Shown here in pieces: positions 1 through 5,305 of a DNA stretch of 6,128 nucleotides. Source of the stretch: Bacteroidales bacterium (GTDB lineage: Bacteria; Bacteroidota; Bacteroidia; Bacteroidales; UBA12077). Under the pieces are notes generated by a model. The model did not search any database and was not told the origin of the DNA. It saw only the letters and a list, made by a program, of their open reading frames with translations. The stretch is taken from positions 1 to 6,128 of the forward strand of contig DAOWML010000148.1 in the NCBI GenBank assembly GCA_030643125.1, in the 5' to 3' direction. The first letter of the stretch is position 1. Each line of letters opens with the position of its first letter. Position numbers and translations under genes: made by a program.

Positions 1-132
1 AAAAAGAAGCAACAGAATATAATTGCAAAAGAAAAAGCTAAGAAGATTCGAGAGAAAGTAAAAAGAGAAAAGCAGAAAAAGAGACAAAAGGATAAATTGC
101 AGAAGAAAAAAGAAAAAGCCAAGAAAAAGTAG
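1..132 (+). CDS. 3' end of an unidentified gene with a Lys-rich tail (partial)
   Basis: The first frame is open from the window edge to a TAG at 130-132 and encodes 43 residues; the other two forward frames hit stops within about 40 bases. The visible peptide is extremely basic (21 Lys and 3 Arg of 43, with a few Glu and Gln) and has no Pro or Gly, so it should form a charged single helix or a disordered tail. Such tails often end nucleic-acid-binding or ribosome-associated proteins, but the catalytic part lies outside the window and I do not recognise the family. The next gene starts 30 bp downstream on the same strand with no terminator between, so the two are probably co-transcribed. The frame is likely real because it stays open through A-rich sequence, but low-complexity A-rich DNA can also stay open by chance. 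Confidence 0.6.
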   Translation, partial: KKKQQNIIAKEKAKKIREKVKREKQKKRQKDKLQKKKEKAKKK

Positions 133-162
133 ATAAATAAAATAATATTAAAATAGATAAGT

Positions 163-639
163 ATGGATGATATTTTTGATAGTTTAATATACATAGTTAT
201 AGCTATTGTAGCTTTCGCAATTTCTGTATTTGGGAAGAAAAAAAAGAAAGATGTTCGCACGGTTTCGCCTGTAGACAATGAAAATCCTGGTGAGGTAGAG
301 GAAAGACCATTGTTATCAAATATTGCACAACTGTTAAATGAAGAGTTAGGAATACAAAATCAGAATTTTGATAAGTATGAATATGAAACAGAAGCTGAAT
401 TAGAAGAAAAACCTGATGTATATGAAAAAGAGGGAATATTAGATTCGGTTCCGCCTGAAATGCTGGATGATAAAAAAGATATGCCTTATAGTATTGAATA
501 TGAGGATACAAGTGAGGTATTTTCAGATTCAATTAAAGATACTGATATTACAAAAGAAGAGGAATATTCAATAATTGAAGATTTTAATCTGCGTGATGCA
601 GTAATTTATTCTGAAATTATTAATCGAAAAGAATTTTAG
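163..639 (+). CDS. Small membrane-anchored protein with a long acidic tail, function unknown
   Basis: The 158-residue product begins with a single hydrophobic segment at about residues 8-24, followed at once by five lysines (25-29). By the positive-inside rule the short acidic N-terminus faces out and the remaining ~130 residues face the cytoplasm. From about residue 40 onward the chain is very acidic, with roughly 36 Asp/Glu against 11 Lys/Arg, and looks largely disordered. The last 18 residues (about 141-158, with DAVIYSEIINRKEF at the end) are more hydrophobic and helical and could be a conserved docking motif; I have an unverified impression that small Bacteroidota membrane proteins end similarly. 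No catalytic motif is visible. The start has no Shine-Dalgarno sequence and sits behind A-rich DNA, as is usual in this phylum. It lies 30 bp after the gene for a Lys-rich tail and probably shares its transcript. The function is unknown. Confidence 0.75.
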   Translation: MDDIFDSLIYIVIAIVAFAISVFGKKKKKDVRTVSPVDNENPGEVEERPLLSNIAQLLNEELGIQNQNFDKYEYETEAELEEKPDVYEKEGILDSVPPEMLDDKKDMPYSIEYEDTSEVFSDSIKDTDITKEEEYSIIEDFNLRDAVIYSEIINRKEF

Positions 640-712
640 GACTTATTCCTTAGTAAACAACCAGTTAGAAAAGAATAAAAGATATATATTATGTGTTTGT
701 AATTTTTTTATT

Positions 713-720
713 TAAATTTG
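713..720 (+). promoter_or_regulatory. Candidate -7 promoter element for greA
   Basis: TAAATTTG matches the Bacteroidota -7 consensus TAnnTTTG exactly and lies 88 bp before the greA start, in the only gap between the upstream gene pair and greA. Transcription would begin near base 727. No good TTG-type -33 element is seen 19-21 bp upstream; the nearest TTTG (696-699) is only 13 bp away. In AT-rich DNA an 8-base degenerate motif can arise by chance, so this is a moderate call. Confidence 0.45.
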
Positions 721-727
721 CAAACAC

Positions 728-761
728 AAGAAGAGTTCCGAACAAGTTTGGAATTCTTCTT
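728..761 (+). terminator. Long hairpin between the 163-639 gene and greA: weak terminator or greA leader hairpin
   Basis: Bases 728-742 pair with 747-761 over 15 positions, two of them G-U wobbles, around the four-base loop CAAG. The stem is followed by TATTTATT, a poor U-tract, so it could be a weak intrinsic terminator for the upstream gene pair. If the -7 motif at 713-720 is used, the greA transcript would start at about 727 and carry this hairpin at its very 5' end. The hairpin is seen directly; its role is inference. Confidence 0.55.
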
Positions 762-808
762 TATTTATTGATAGATGCTTAAAGCATAAAATTTAAAAAG
801 TTAATACA

Positions 809-1282
809 ATGGCAAAAGTTTCTTACGTTACAGAAGAAGGGTTAGAAAAGCTAAAGAAGGAATTAGAACAATTAGAGACTGTTGAAAGACCAAGTATCTC
901 CCAGCAAATTGCAGAGGCACGAGATAAGGGTGACTTATCTGAAAATGCTGAATACGATGCTGCAAAAGAAGCACAGGGAATGTTGGAGATGAAGATTAGT
1001 AAATTAAAAGACGCAATAGCAAATTTAAGAATTTTAGATCAATCTAAACTAGATACATCAACGGTTCAGATTTTAAATAAGGTTAAAATCAAAAATAAAA
1101 AGAATGGTGCTATAATGGAGTATACCATTGTTTCAGATAGTGAGGCAAATTTGAAAGAAGGAAGAATGTCGATAAACACTCCTATTGCGAAAGGATTGTT
1201 AGGCAAGAAAGTTGGCGATGTAGCCGAAGTGGATGTGCCTTCAGGAAAAATGGAGTTTGAAATTATTGAGATTTCATTATAA
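809..1282 (+). CDS. greA: Transcription elongation factor GreA
   Basis: GreA enters the secondary channel of stalled, backtracked RNA polymerase and stimulates cleavage of the extruded RNA 3' end so that elongation can resume. The 157-residue product has the normal family length and architecture. An N-terminal coiled coil (about residues 8-75) contains the tip motif GDLSENAEYDAAKEAQ, whose Asp42 and Glu45 match the acidic pair that holds the catalytic magnesium. A C-terminal FKBP-like domain (about 83-157) contains the expected SINTPIAKGLLGKKVGD stretch near its end. The start gives the usual MAKVSYVT opening. There is no Shine-Dalgarno sequence, only A/T-rich DNA upstream. The HIT-family gene follows after 12 bp, so the two are very likely one operon ending at the terminator at 1715-1750. 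A -7 motif and a hairpin lie in the leader. Assignment is essentially certain from the tip motif and length. Confidence 0.97.
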   Translation: MAKVSYVTEEGLEKLKKELEQLETVERPSISQQIAEARDKGDLSENAEYDAAKEAQGMLEMKISKLKDAIANLRILDQSKLDTSTVQILNKVKIKNKKNGAIMEYTIVSDSEANLKEGRMSINTPIAKGLLGKKVGDVAEVDVPSGKMEFEIIEISL

Positions 1283-1294
1283 ATTACATTAATC

Positions 1295-1690
1295 ATGGCT
1301 TCAATATTTACAAAAATTGTTAATGGAGAAATTCCTTCGTATAAAATTGCTGAGGACGAGGACTATTACGCTTTTTTAGATATCTTTCCTTTAGCAAAAG
1401 GACATACGCTGGTTATTCCGAAAAAAGAAGTCGATTATTTGTTCGATTTAGATGACCAAACATTAGAAGGTTTAACAGCCTTTTCTAAACGAGTGGCAAA
1501 AGCTATTGATAAATCAATTGAATGTAAACGTGTTGGAGTTGTTGTCTTAGGGCTTGAAGTTCCTCATGCTCATATTCATTTAATTCCTTTAAATAGCGAA
1601 GCTGATGCTTGTTTTTCTAACCCAAAATTAAAATTAACTCAAGAAGAATTTGAGGCAATTGCTGAAAAAATAAGATCGGCATTTAAATAG
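1295..1690 (+). CDS. HIT (histidine triad) family nucleotide hydrolase
   Basis: HIT proteins bind nucleotides and hydrolyse or transfer AMP-type groups from phosphoramidates, dinucleoside polyphosphates or adenylates; the substrate here cannot be told from sequence. The 131-residue product is full length for the Hint-like branch. The N-terminal SIFTKIVNGEIPSYKIAED block and the GHTLVIPK strand (about 36-43) are typical. The signature HxHxHxx is seen as PHAHIHLIPL, with His91, His93 and His95; by family analogy His93 is the nucleophile. The N-terminal zinc-binding Cys pair of some bacterial HIT proteins is absent. Downstream of the triad an acidic helix (about 115-130) closes the protein. It starts 12 bp after the greA stop, so it is likely co-transcribed with greA; this pairing fits my knowledge of other Bacteroidota genomes. 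Family assignment is firm and the precise enzyme name is left open. Confidence 0.95.
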   Translation: MASIFTKIVNGEIPSYKIAEDEDYYAFLDIFPLAKGHTLVIPKKEVDYLFDLDDQTLEGLTAFSKRVAKAIDKSIECKRVGVVVLGLEVPHAHIHLIPLNSEADACFSNPKLKLTQEEFEAIAEKIRSAFK

Positions 1691-1714
1691 TAATAAAGTT
1701 ATACGATAAAATAT

Positions 1715-1750
1715 AAAACATCCGAAATTTTTAAAACTTCGGATGTTTTT
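1715..1750 (+). terminator. Intrinsic terminator of the greA-HIT operon
   Basis: Bases 1715-1726 (AAAACATCCGAA) pair perfectly with 1738-1749 (TTCGGATGTTTT) across an 11-base loop. The stem runs straight into a T-tract at 1746-1750. It begins 25 bp after the HIT stop codon. The A-run on the left arm means it could also work on the opposite strand, though no minus-strand gene ends here. Confidence 0.85.
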
Positions 1751-2149
1751 GTTTATGACTAAAGTTAAAATTTGTTAAATAAATCACTCTAAAAGATTAT
1801 TAATACAATATACTCGTTAGTAATTTGTAAAGAGAAATTGATTTTCGTTAAAAAAAGTTAATCCCGATAGCTATCGGGAAACTACTCAGGCTTGGTTTCG
1901 TAAACTATATTAAAAGCCGGCCTTTTAGCGAGAATTTGTGGGGAGAAAATGTTAAACCCTAATTATGCATTAAAATAGAAGTAAAGGTCTTAACTGAAAG
2001 CTAATCATATATTTTTCAGGAGTCTAAATGCACTTTTCGGGTTCAATGAGTTCCTGATGCAAAGTATTACAATAATGCTTATTATCAGTCAAAAAAATGT
2101 AATAAACACTTATTGCATAAAACGAGTTAAACCTTAAAACCCCAATGCC
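1751..2149. other. Non-coding stretch between the HIT gene and the TonB-like gene
   Basis: This 399-bp gap carries no open frame of convincing length on either strand and no recognisable tRNA or riboswitch. It is mosaic in composition: very AT-rich flanks surround a more mixed core at about 1860-1960, which holds a perfect 18-bp palindrome (1862-1879) and a short GC-rich inverted repeat (1911-1916 with 1922-1927 around CCGGC). Two near copies of GTTAAACCyTAA occur at 1951-1962 and 2126-2137. A weak -7-like TATTTTTC lies at 2010-2017 and could serve the TonB-like gene, whose promoter must lie somewhere here because a terminator closes the gene before it. The core may be the scar of a small mobile or repetitive element, but no terminal repeats or target duplication could be established by eye. 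Confidence 0.5.
1862..1879. repeat. Perfect 18-bp palindrome
   Basis: TCCCGATAGCTATCGGGA is identical to its own reverse complement. It lies in non-coding DNA 112 bp beyond the greA-HIT terminator. No T-tract follows on either side, so it is a poor terminator candidate. From memory, CCCGATAGCTATCGGG-type palindromes recur between genes in several Bacteroidota genomes, so it may be one copy of a dispersed element; that cannot be tested within this window, where it occurs once. Confidence 0.7.
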
Positions 2150-2821
2150 ATGAAAACAAAAAAATCGAAAAAAGCGAATTTGGAGAATTACAGAACTTTA
2201 TTCTTTCAAATTGGATTGATCCTTGCCCTCTCAGTAATTCTGGTAGCATTTGAATGGAAATCAGAAGTTGAGTTGAAACGAATTGTGTTAACAACTCCAG
2301 GTGTTGAAACCATTGAACTTGATATGCCTATAACTAAACCAGAAGCTGAAATTGAAAAGGTAGAGCCTCCATCATTTGAATTAAAAATTGTAGATGATTT
2401 TAACGAGGATGTTATTGATGATCTTTCTCATTTAATCTCAGAAATTGATGAATTTGAGGAAATCAAAATAATAGAATTTAAGAAAGACGACGAAGTAGTA
2501 GTAGAGGATTTTATTAAAATAGAGATTAAACCTACTTTTAAAGGCAAAGACGCTAAATATTTTAGAAATTATATTGCAAGTAATCTTAAATTCCCAATTT
2601 CGGCCATTGAAAGTGGTGTTACAGGGAAGGTAAAAGCTTCTTTTATAATTGATACAGATGGATCTGTATCTGACATAGTTATTACAAGGGGAGTTCATCC
2701 GGTAATTGACAAAGCTGTAATTGAAGCAATAAAGAGTTCTCCAAAGTGGGAACCTGGAATACAAGAAGGAAGATATGTTAAAGTAAGATTTAGTATTGCA
2801 ATTGCCTTTGATCTTATTTAA
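2150..2821 (+). CDS. TonB-like energy transducer protein
   Basis: TonB proteins link the inner-membrane proton-driven ExbB-ExbD motor to outer-membrane receptors and so power uptake across the outer membrane. The 223-residue product has the expected order: a basic cytoplasmic N-terminus (KTKKSKK), one transmembrane helix at about 17-34, a periplasmic linker (about 35-130) and a C-terminal TonB domain (about 131-223). The C-terminal domain shows the Bacteroidota pattern: a YIASNLKFPISAIESG block, GKVKASFIIDTDGSVSDIVI, then the PKWEPGIQEGRYVKVRF segment. It is unusual in that the linker is strongly acidic rather than Pro-Lys/Pro-Glu rich, with only about six prolines. No exbB, exbD or receptor gene is adjacent, and it is monocistronic between its own upstream gap and a strong terminator, so its partners must be encoded elsewhere. 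It is probably one of several TonB paralogues, and its receptor cannot be predicted. Confidence 0.9.
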   Translation: MKTKKSKKANLENYRTLFFQIGLILALSVILVAFEWKSEVELKRIVLTTPGVETIELDMPITKPEAEIEKVEPPSFELKIVDDFNEDVIDDLSHLISEIDEFEEIKIIEFKKDDEVVVEDFIKIEIKPTFKGKDAKYFRNYIASNLKFPISAIESGVTGKVKASFIIDTDGSVSDIVITRGVHPVIDKAVIEAIKSSPKWEPGIQEGRYVKVRFSIAIAFDLI

Positions 2822-2843
2822 ATGATAAAAGATTTGAGTTAGT

Positions 2844-2883
2844 AAAACTGGCATCACGATAATTATCGTGAGCCAGTTTTTTT
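2844..2883 (+). terminator. Strong intrinsic terminator of the TonB-like gene
   Basis: The outer stem 2844-2852 (AAAACTGGC) pairs with 2872-2880. After one bulged A at 2853, the inner stem 2854-2860 pairs with 2865-2871 around AATT. The inner part, TCACGATAATTATCGTGA, is itself a perfect palindrome. Seven consecutive Ts (2877-2883) follow the last GC pairs. It starts 22 bp after the stop codon and separates the TonB-like gene from hflX. Confidence 0.9.
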
Positions 2884-2922
2884 GTTTTTATAAAATCCAT
2901 TATTAGCTAATTACAAATTTAT

Positions 2923-2930
2923 TACCTTTG
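2923..2930 (+). promoter_or_regulatory. -7 promoter element of hflX
   Basis: TACCTTTG is an exact match to the Bacteroidota -7 consensus TAnnTTTG. It lies 37 bp before the hflX start and downstream of a strong terminator, so it is well placed. Transcription would start near 2937, giving a leader of about 30 bases. The -33 region has only a weak TTAG at 2903-2906. This is the best-supported promoter in the window. Confidence 0.7.
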
Positions 2931-2967
2931 CATCCACAATTAAAATCATCAATCGAAAATAAAAAGG

Positions 2968-4161
2968 ATGCCCAAACATATTGATACAACTCCAAAGCCT
3001 GAGAATGCGGTGTTGGTCGGAGTAATAAATCAAGAACAAGATTCAAAACAAGTACAAGAATACCTTGAGGAATTAGCTTTTCTTACTGAAACTGCAGGAG
3101 CTATTCCTGTAAAAAAGTTTACTCAGAAGGTAAATATTCCAAATACGCGAACATTTATAGGAGAAGGGAAATTAGCTGAAATAGAGTATTACGTTAAGGA
3201 TAATGATATTGATTTGGTTATTTTCGATGATGATCTTTCACCAACTCAGCTTCGAAATATTGAAAAGGTTCTTCAATGTAAATTGTTAGATCGTACAAAT
3301 TTAATACTGGATATATTTGCAAAAAGAGCACAAACAGCACATGCAAAAACACAAGTTGAACTTGCACAATATGAATACCTTTTACCACGATTAGCCGGAA
3401 TGTGGACTCACCTTGAACGTCAGCGTGGAGGTATTGGCTTACGCGGGCCGGGTGAAACGGAAATTGAAACTGACCGTCGTATTGTTCGTGATAAAATAGC
3501 CAGGTTAAAAGAGCAGCTTAAAAAAATTGATAAGCAAAAAGCAAATCAGCGTAAAAACAGGGGTAAAATGATTCGGGTTGCATTGGTTGGATATACCAAT
3601 GTTGGTAAATCGACCATAATGAACATGTTGAGTAAATCAGATATTTTTGCCGAAAATAAGCTTTTCGCTACCCTGGACACAACAGTAAGAAAAGTGGTAA
3701 TTGGCAATTTACCTTTTTTGCTATCCGATACTGTTGGGTTTATTCGAAAACTTCCGCATAGTATAGTCGAATCCTTTAAATCTACTTTGGATGAAGTTCG
3801 CGAATCAGATATTTTATTGCATGTAGTTGATATTTCACATCCTAATTTCGAAGAACAAATTCAGGTTGTACAAGAAACCTTAAAAGAGATAGGTGCAGTT
3901 GATACAGAATCATACATTATTTTTAATAAAATCGATGCATATACTTATGATAAAAAGGATGAAGATGATTTAACCCCTAAAACTAAGGCAAATTTTTCTC
4001 TCGAAGAACTGAAGAAAACATGGATGGCAAAAAACAATGAACATTGCATATTTATTTCAGCCAAACATAAAGAAAACGTCGATATTTTTAAACAAATGTT
4101 ATACGATAAAGTAAAAGAAATTCATGCAATCCGGTATCCGTATAATGATTTTTTGTATTAG
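2968..4161 (+). CDS. hflX: GTPase HflX, ribosome-splitting/rescue factor
   Basis: HflX is a GTPase that binds the 50S subunit and can split stalled ribosomes, notably after heat or antibiotic stress. The 397-residue product has the full architecture. The N-terminal HflX domain (about 1-175) includes FIGEGK (63-68) and the RGGIGLRGPGETEIETDRR signature (about 153-171). A basic linker helix (about 172-200) joins it to the G domain. G-domain motifs are intact: G1 GYTNVGKST (208-216), switch threonines in LDTTVR (236-241), G3 DTVG (254-257), G4 NKID (320-323) and G5 SAK (364-366). About 40 residues separate G4 from G5, with a charged, Lys/Asp-rich insert. The protein ends in RYPYNDFLY, a tail I associate with Bacteroidota HflX. 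It is monocistronic: a terminator and a -7 motif lie upstream, and its TAG overlaps the start of the inverted heptamer array. It converges on asd. Confidence 0.96.
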   Translation: MPKHIDTTPKPENAVLVGVINQEQDSKQVQEYLEELAFLTETAGAIPVKKFTQKVNIPNTRTFIGEGKLAEIEYYVKDNDIDLVIFDDDLSPTQLRNIEKVLQCKLLDRTNLILDIFAKRAQTAHAKTQVELAQYEYLLPRLAGMWTHLERQRGGIGLRGPGETEIETDRRIVRDKIARLKEQLKKIDKQKANQRKNRGKMIRVALVGYTNVGKSTIMNMLSKSDIFAENKLFATLDTTVRKVVIGNLPFLLSDTVGFIRKLPHSIVESFKSTLDEVRESDILLHVVDISHPNFEEQIQVVQETLKEIGAVDTESYIIFNKIDAYTYDKKDEDDLTPKTKANFSLEELKKTWMAKNNEHCIFISAKHKENVDIFKQMLYDKVKEIHAIRYPYNDFLY

Positions 4162-4245
4162 ATTTTAGATAATAGATATGAGTATCAAGTATCGGGATAT
4201 TAATCATTTTCCTTGATACTCGATACTAAAATCTAAATACTATCT
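4160..4245. repeat. Inverted heptanucleotide repeats between hflX and asd, possible shared terminator
   Basis: On the plus strand, bases 4160-4201 divide into six consecutive seven-base units: AGATTTT, AGATAAT, AGATATG, AGTATCA, AGTATCG, GGATATT. On the minus strand, 4234 down to 4214 reads AGATTTT, AGTATCG, AGTATCA, and a further AGATAGT lies at 4245-4239. The copies therefore form inverted repeats: 4159-4168 pairs perfectly with 4226-4235, and 4180-4189 pairs perfectly with 4212-4221. The first unit begins inside the hflX stop codon and the array ends just before the asd stop. A hairpin here could terminate both convergent genes, although neither side has a clean T-tract. Origin by slippage of a heptamer is likely. 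Confidence 0.75.
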
Positions 4246-4249
4246 TATT

Positions 4250-5239
4250 TTAAACTAATTTATTCTCCACTAAATATTCTGCTATTTGAATTGCATTTGT
4301 TGCAGCTCCTTTTCGTAAATTATCGGAAACTACCCACATGTTCAGGCTATTTGCTTGTGAAAAATCTCTGCGAATACGACCCACAAAAACATCATCTTTG
4401 CCCTCTGCATTTCTGGGCATTGGGTAAATATTATTTTCAGGATCATCCTGAATTGTTATTCCCTGGGTTTCTGACAGTATTTTTTTTAATTCACCTAGGT
4501 CAAATTCATTTTCAAATTCAACGTTAATGGCTTCGGAATGTCCTCCATAAACAGGAACACGAACAACAGTTGCAGTAATATTTATATTTTGGTCGCCTAA
4601 AATTTTTCTTGTTTCATTTACCAGTTTTGTTTCTTCTGTTGTATATCCGGTATCTTCGAATGTTCCTCCATGTGGGATACAATTTAAATCAATAGGATGA
4701 GGATAAGCCATTTCTCCGTTGACTCCGTTTCTTTCATTTTTTAATTGTTCAACAGCTTTTACTCCCGTTCCTGTTACCGATTGATAAGTGGAAACAACAA
4801 GTCTTTTGATTTTATATTTTTCATGTAATGGAGCCAGGGCAACCACCATTTGAATGGTTGAGCAATTTGGGTTGGCAATAATTTTATCTTCTTTTGTAAG
4901 TACTGATGCATTAACCTCAGGAACTACCAGTTTTATATTTTCGTGCATTCGCCACGCCGATGAATTATCAATTACAATTGTTCCGACACTAACAAATTCG
5001 GGAGCCCATTTTAGTGATATGGAGCCACCGGCAGAAAAAATAGCAATATCAGGTTTTAGCGAAACAGCTTGTTTTATCCCAATAACTTCAAGAGCAGACT
5101 TGTTGAAATCAATTTTTTTGCCAATGGATTTTTCGGATGCAACGGCATAAACTGTAGTGAAAGAGAAGTTTCGCTCAAGCAACGAATTCAATATTACATT
5201 TCCAACCAATCCGGTTGCTCCAACAACTGCAATTTTCAT
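4250..5239 (-). CDS. asd: Aspartate-semialdehyde dehydrogenase
   Basis: Asd reduces L-aspartyl-4-phosphate to aspartate-4-semialdehyde with NADPH in the cytoplasm, the branch-point step feeding lysine, diaminopimelate, threonine and methionine synthesis. The 329-residue product has the normal length. The N-terminal Rossmann motif GATGLVG (7-13) binds the cofactor. The catalytic Cys126 sits in NPNCSTIQ, and the general-base His234 in VPVYGGHSE. Arg97 in NSSAWRM is the expected phosphate-binding region, and YQSVTGTG (152-159) is the usual loop after the catalytic Cys. The C-terminal DNLRKGAATNAIQIAE (306-321) is also characteristic. All key residues are present and the start gives the canonical MKIAVVGATG opening. 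It stands alone on the minus strand, convergent with hflX and divergent from the secreted-protein gene, with a -7 motif 66 bp before the start. I see no leader peptide or riboswitch in the short upstream gap. Confidence 0.97.
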   Translation of the reverse strand: MKIAVVGATGLVGNVILNSLLERNFSFTTVYAVASEKSIGKKIDFNKSALEVIGIKQAVSLKPDIAIFSAGGSISLKWAPEFVSVGTIVIDNSSAWRMHENIKLVVPEVNASVLTKEDKIIANPNCSTIQMVVALAPLHEKYKIKRLVVSTYQSVTGTGVKAVEQLKNERNGVNGEMAYPHPIDLNCIPHGGTFEDTGYTTEETKLVNETRKILGDQNINITATVVRVPVYGGHSEAINVEFENEFDLGELKKILSETQGITIQDDPENNIYPMPRNAEGKDDVFVGRIRRDFSQANSLNMWVVSDNLRKGAATNAIQIAEYLVENKLV

Positions 5240-5297
5240 TTTATTGATTTTAAAATTTCTTTACTGATTAAAAAAAAATACTCAGAATCATTTTTTG

Positions 5298-5305
5298 TAT
5301 CTTTC
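5298..5305 (+). promoter_or_regulatory. Candidate -7 element for the secreted-protein gene
   Basis: TATCTTTC matches the TAnnTTTG consensus at all but the last base and lies 27 bp before the start codon at 5333. Transcription would begin near 5312, leaving a short leader of about 20 bases. No convincing TTG lies at the -33 distance. Its last base is shared with the opposite-strand element for asd. Confidence 0.45.

Noticed and set aside
203..532. Minus-strand open frame of 109 codons opposite the acidic membrane protein
   Set aside because: The His, Leu and Phe-rich peptide is what the complement of an acidic, Glu-rich gene produces. The plus-strand gene has a sensible start, a membrane helix and co-directional neighbours.
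1882..1965. Short minus-strand open stretch in the intergenic core, suspected fragment of a broken gene
   Set aside because: Only about 26 codons between two stops with no start codon and no familiar motif; this length is expected by chance.
2036..2056. GGTTCAATG-like segment reminiscent of a tRNA T-arm
   Set aside because: No matching acceptor, D-arm or anticodon stem can be built around it, and the loop is too long for a T-arm.
2028..2057. Nine-codon ATG frame upstream of the TonB-like gene, considered as a leader peptide
   Set aside because: No run of regulatory codons, no adjacent attenuator hairpin and 92 bp from the gene; nothing supports translation.
2065..2104. TATTACA/TGTAATA inverted repeat enclosing AATAATGCTTATT
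   Set aside because: Seven A/T-rich base pairs with a 26-base gap are weak and expected by chance in this composition; no T-tract or known operator matches.
2438..2857. Minus-strand open frame of 139 codons opposite the TonB-like gene
   Set aside because: It runs antisense to a gene with a clear TonB domain, extends into that gene's terminator hairpin, and its peptide is dominated by Asn, Tyr, Phe and Cys with no recognisable motif.
4854..5150. Plus-strand open frame of 98 codons opposite asd
   Set aside because: It is a shadow of the asd coding sequence, with no motif, no promoter and no supporting neighbour. The same holds for the shorter frame at 4291-4527.
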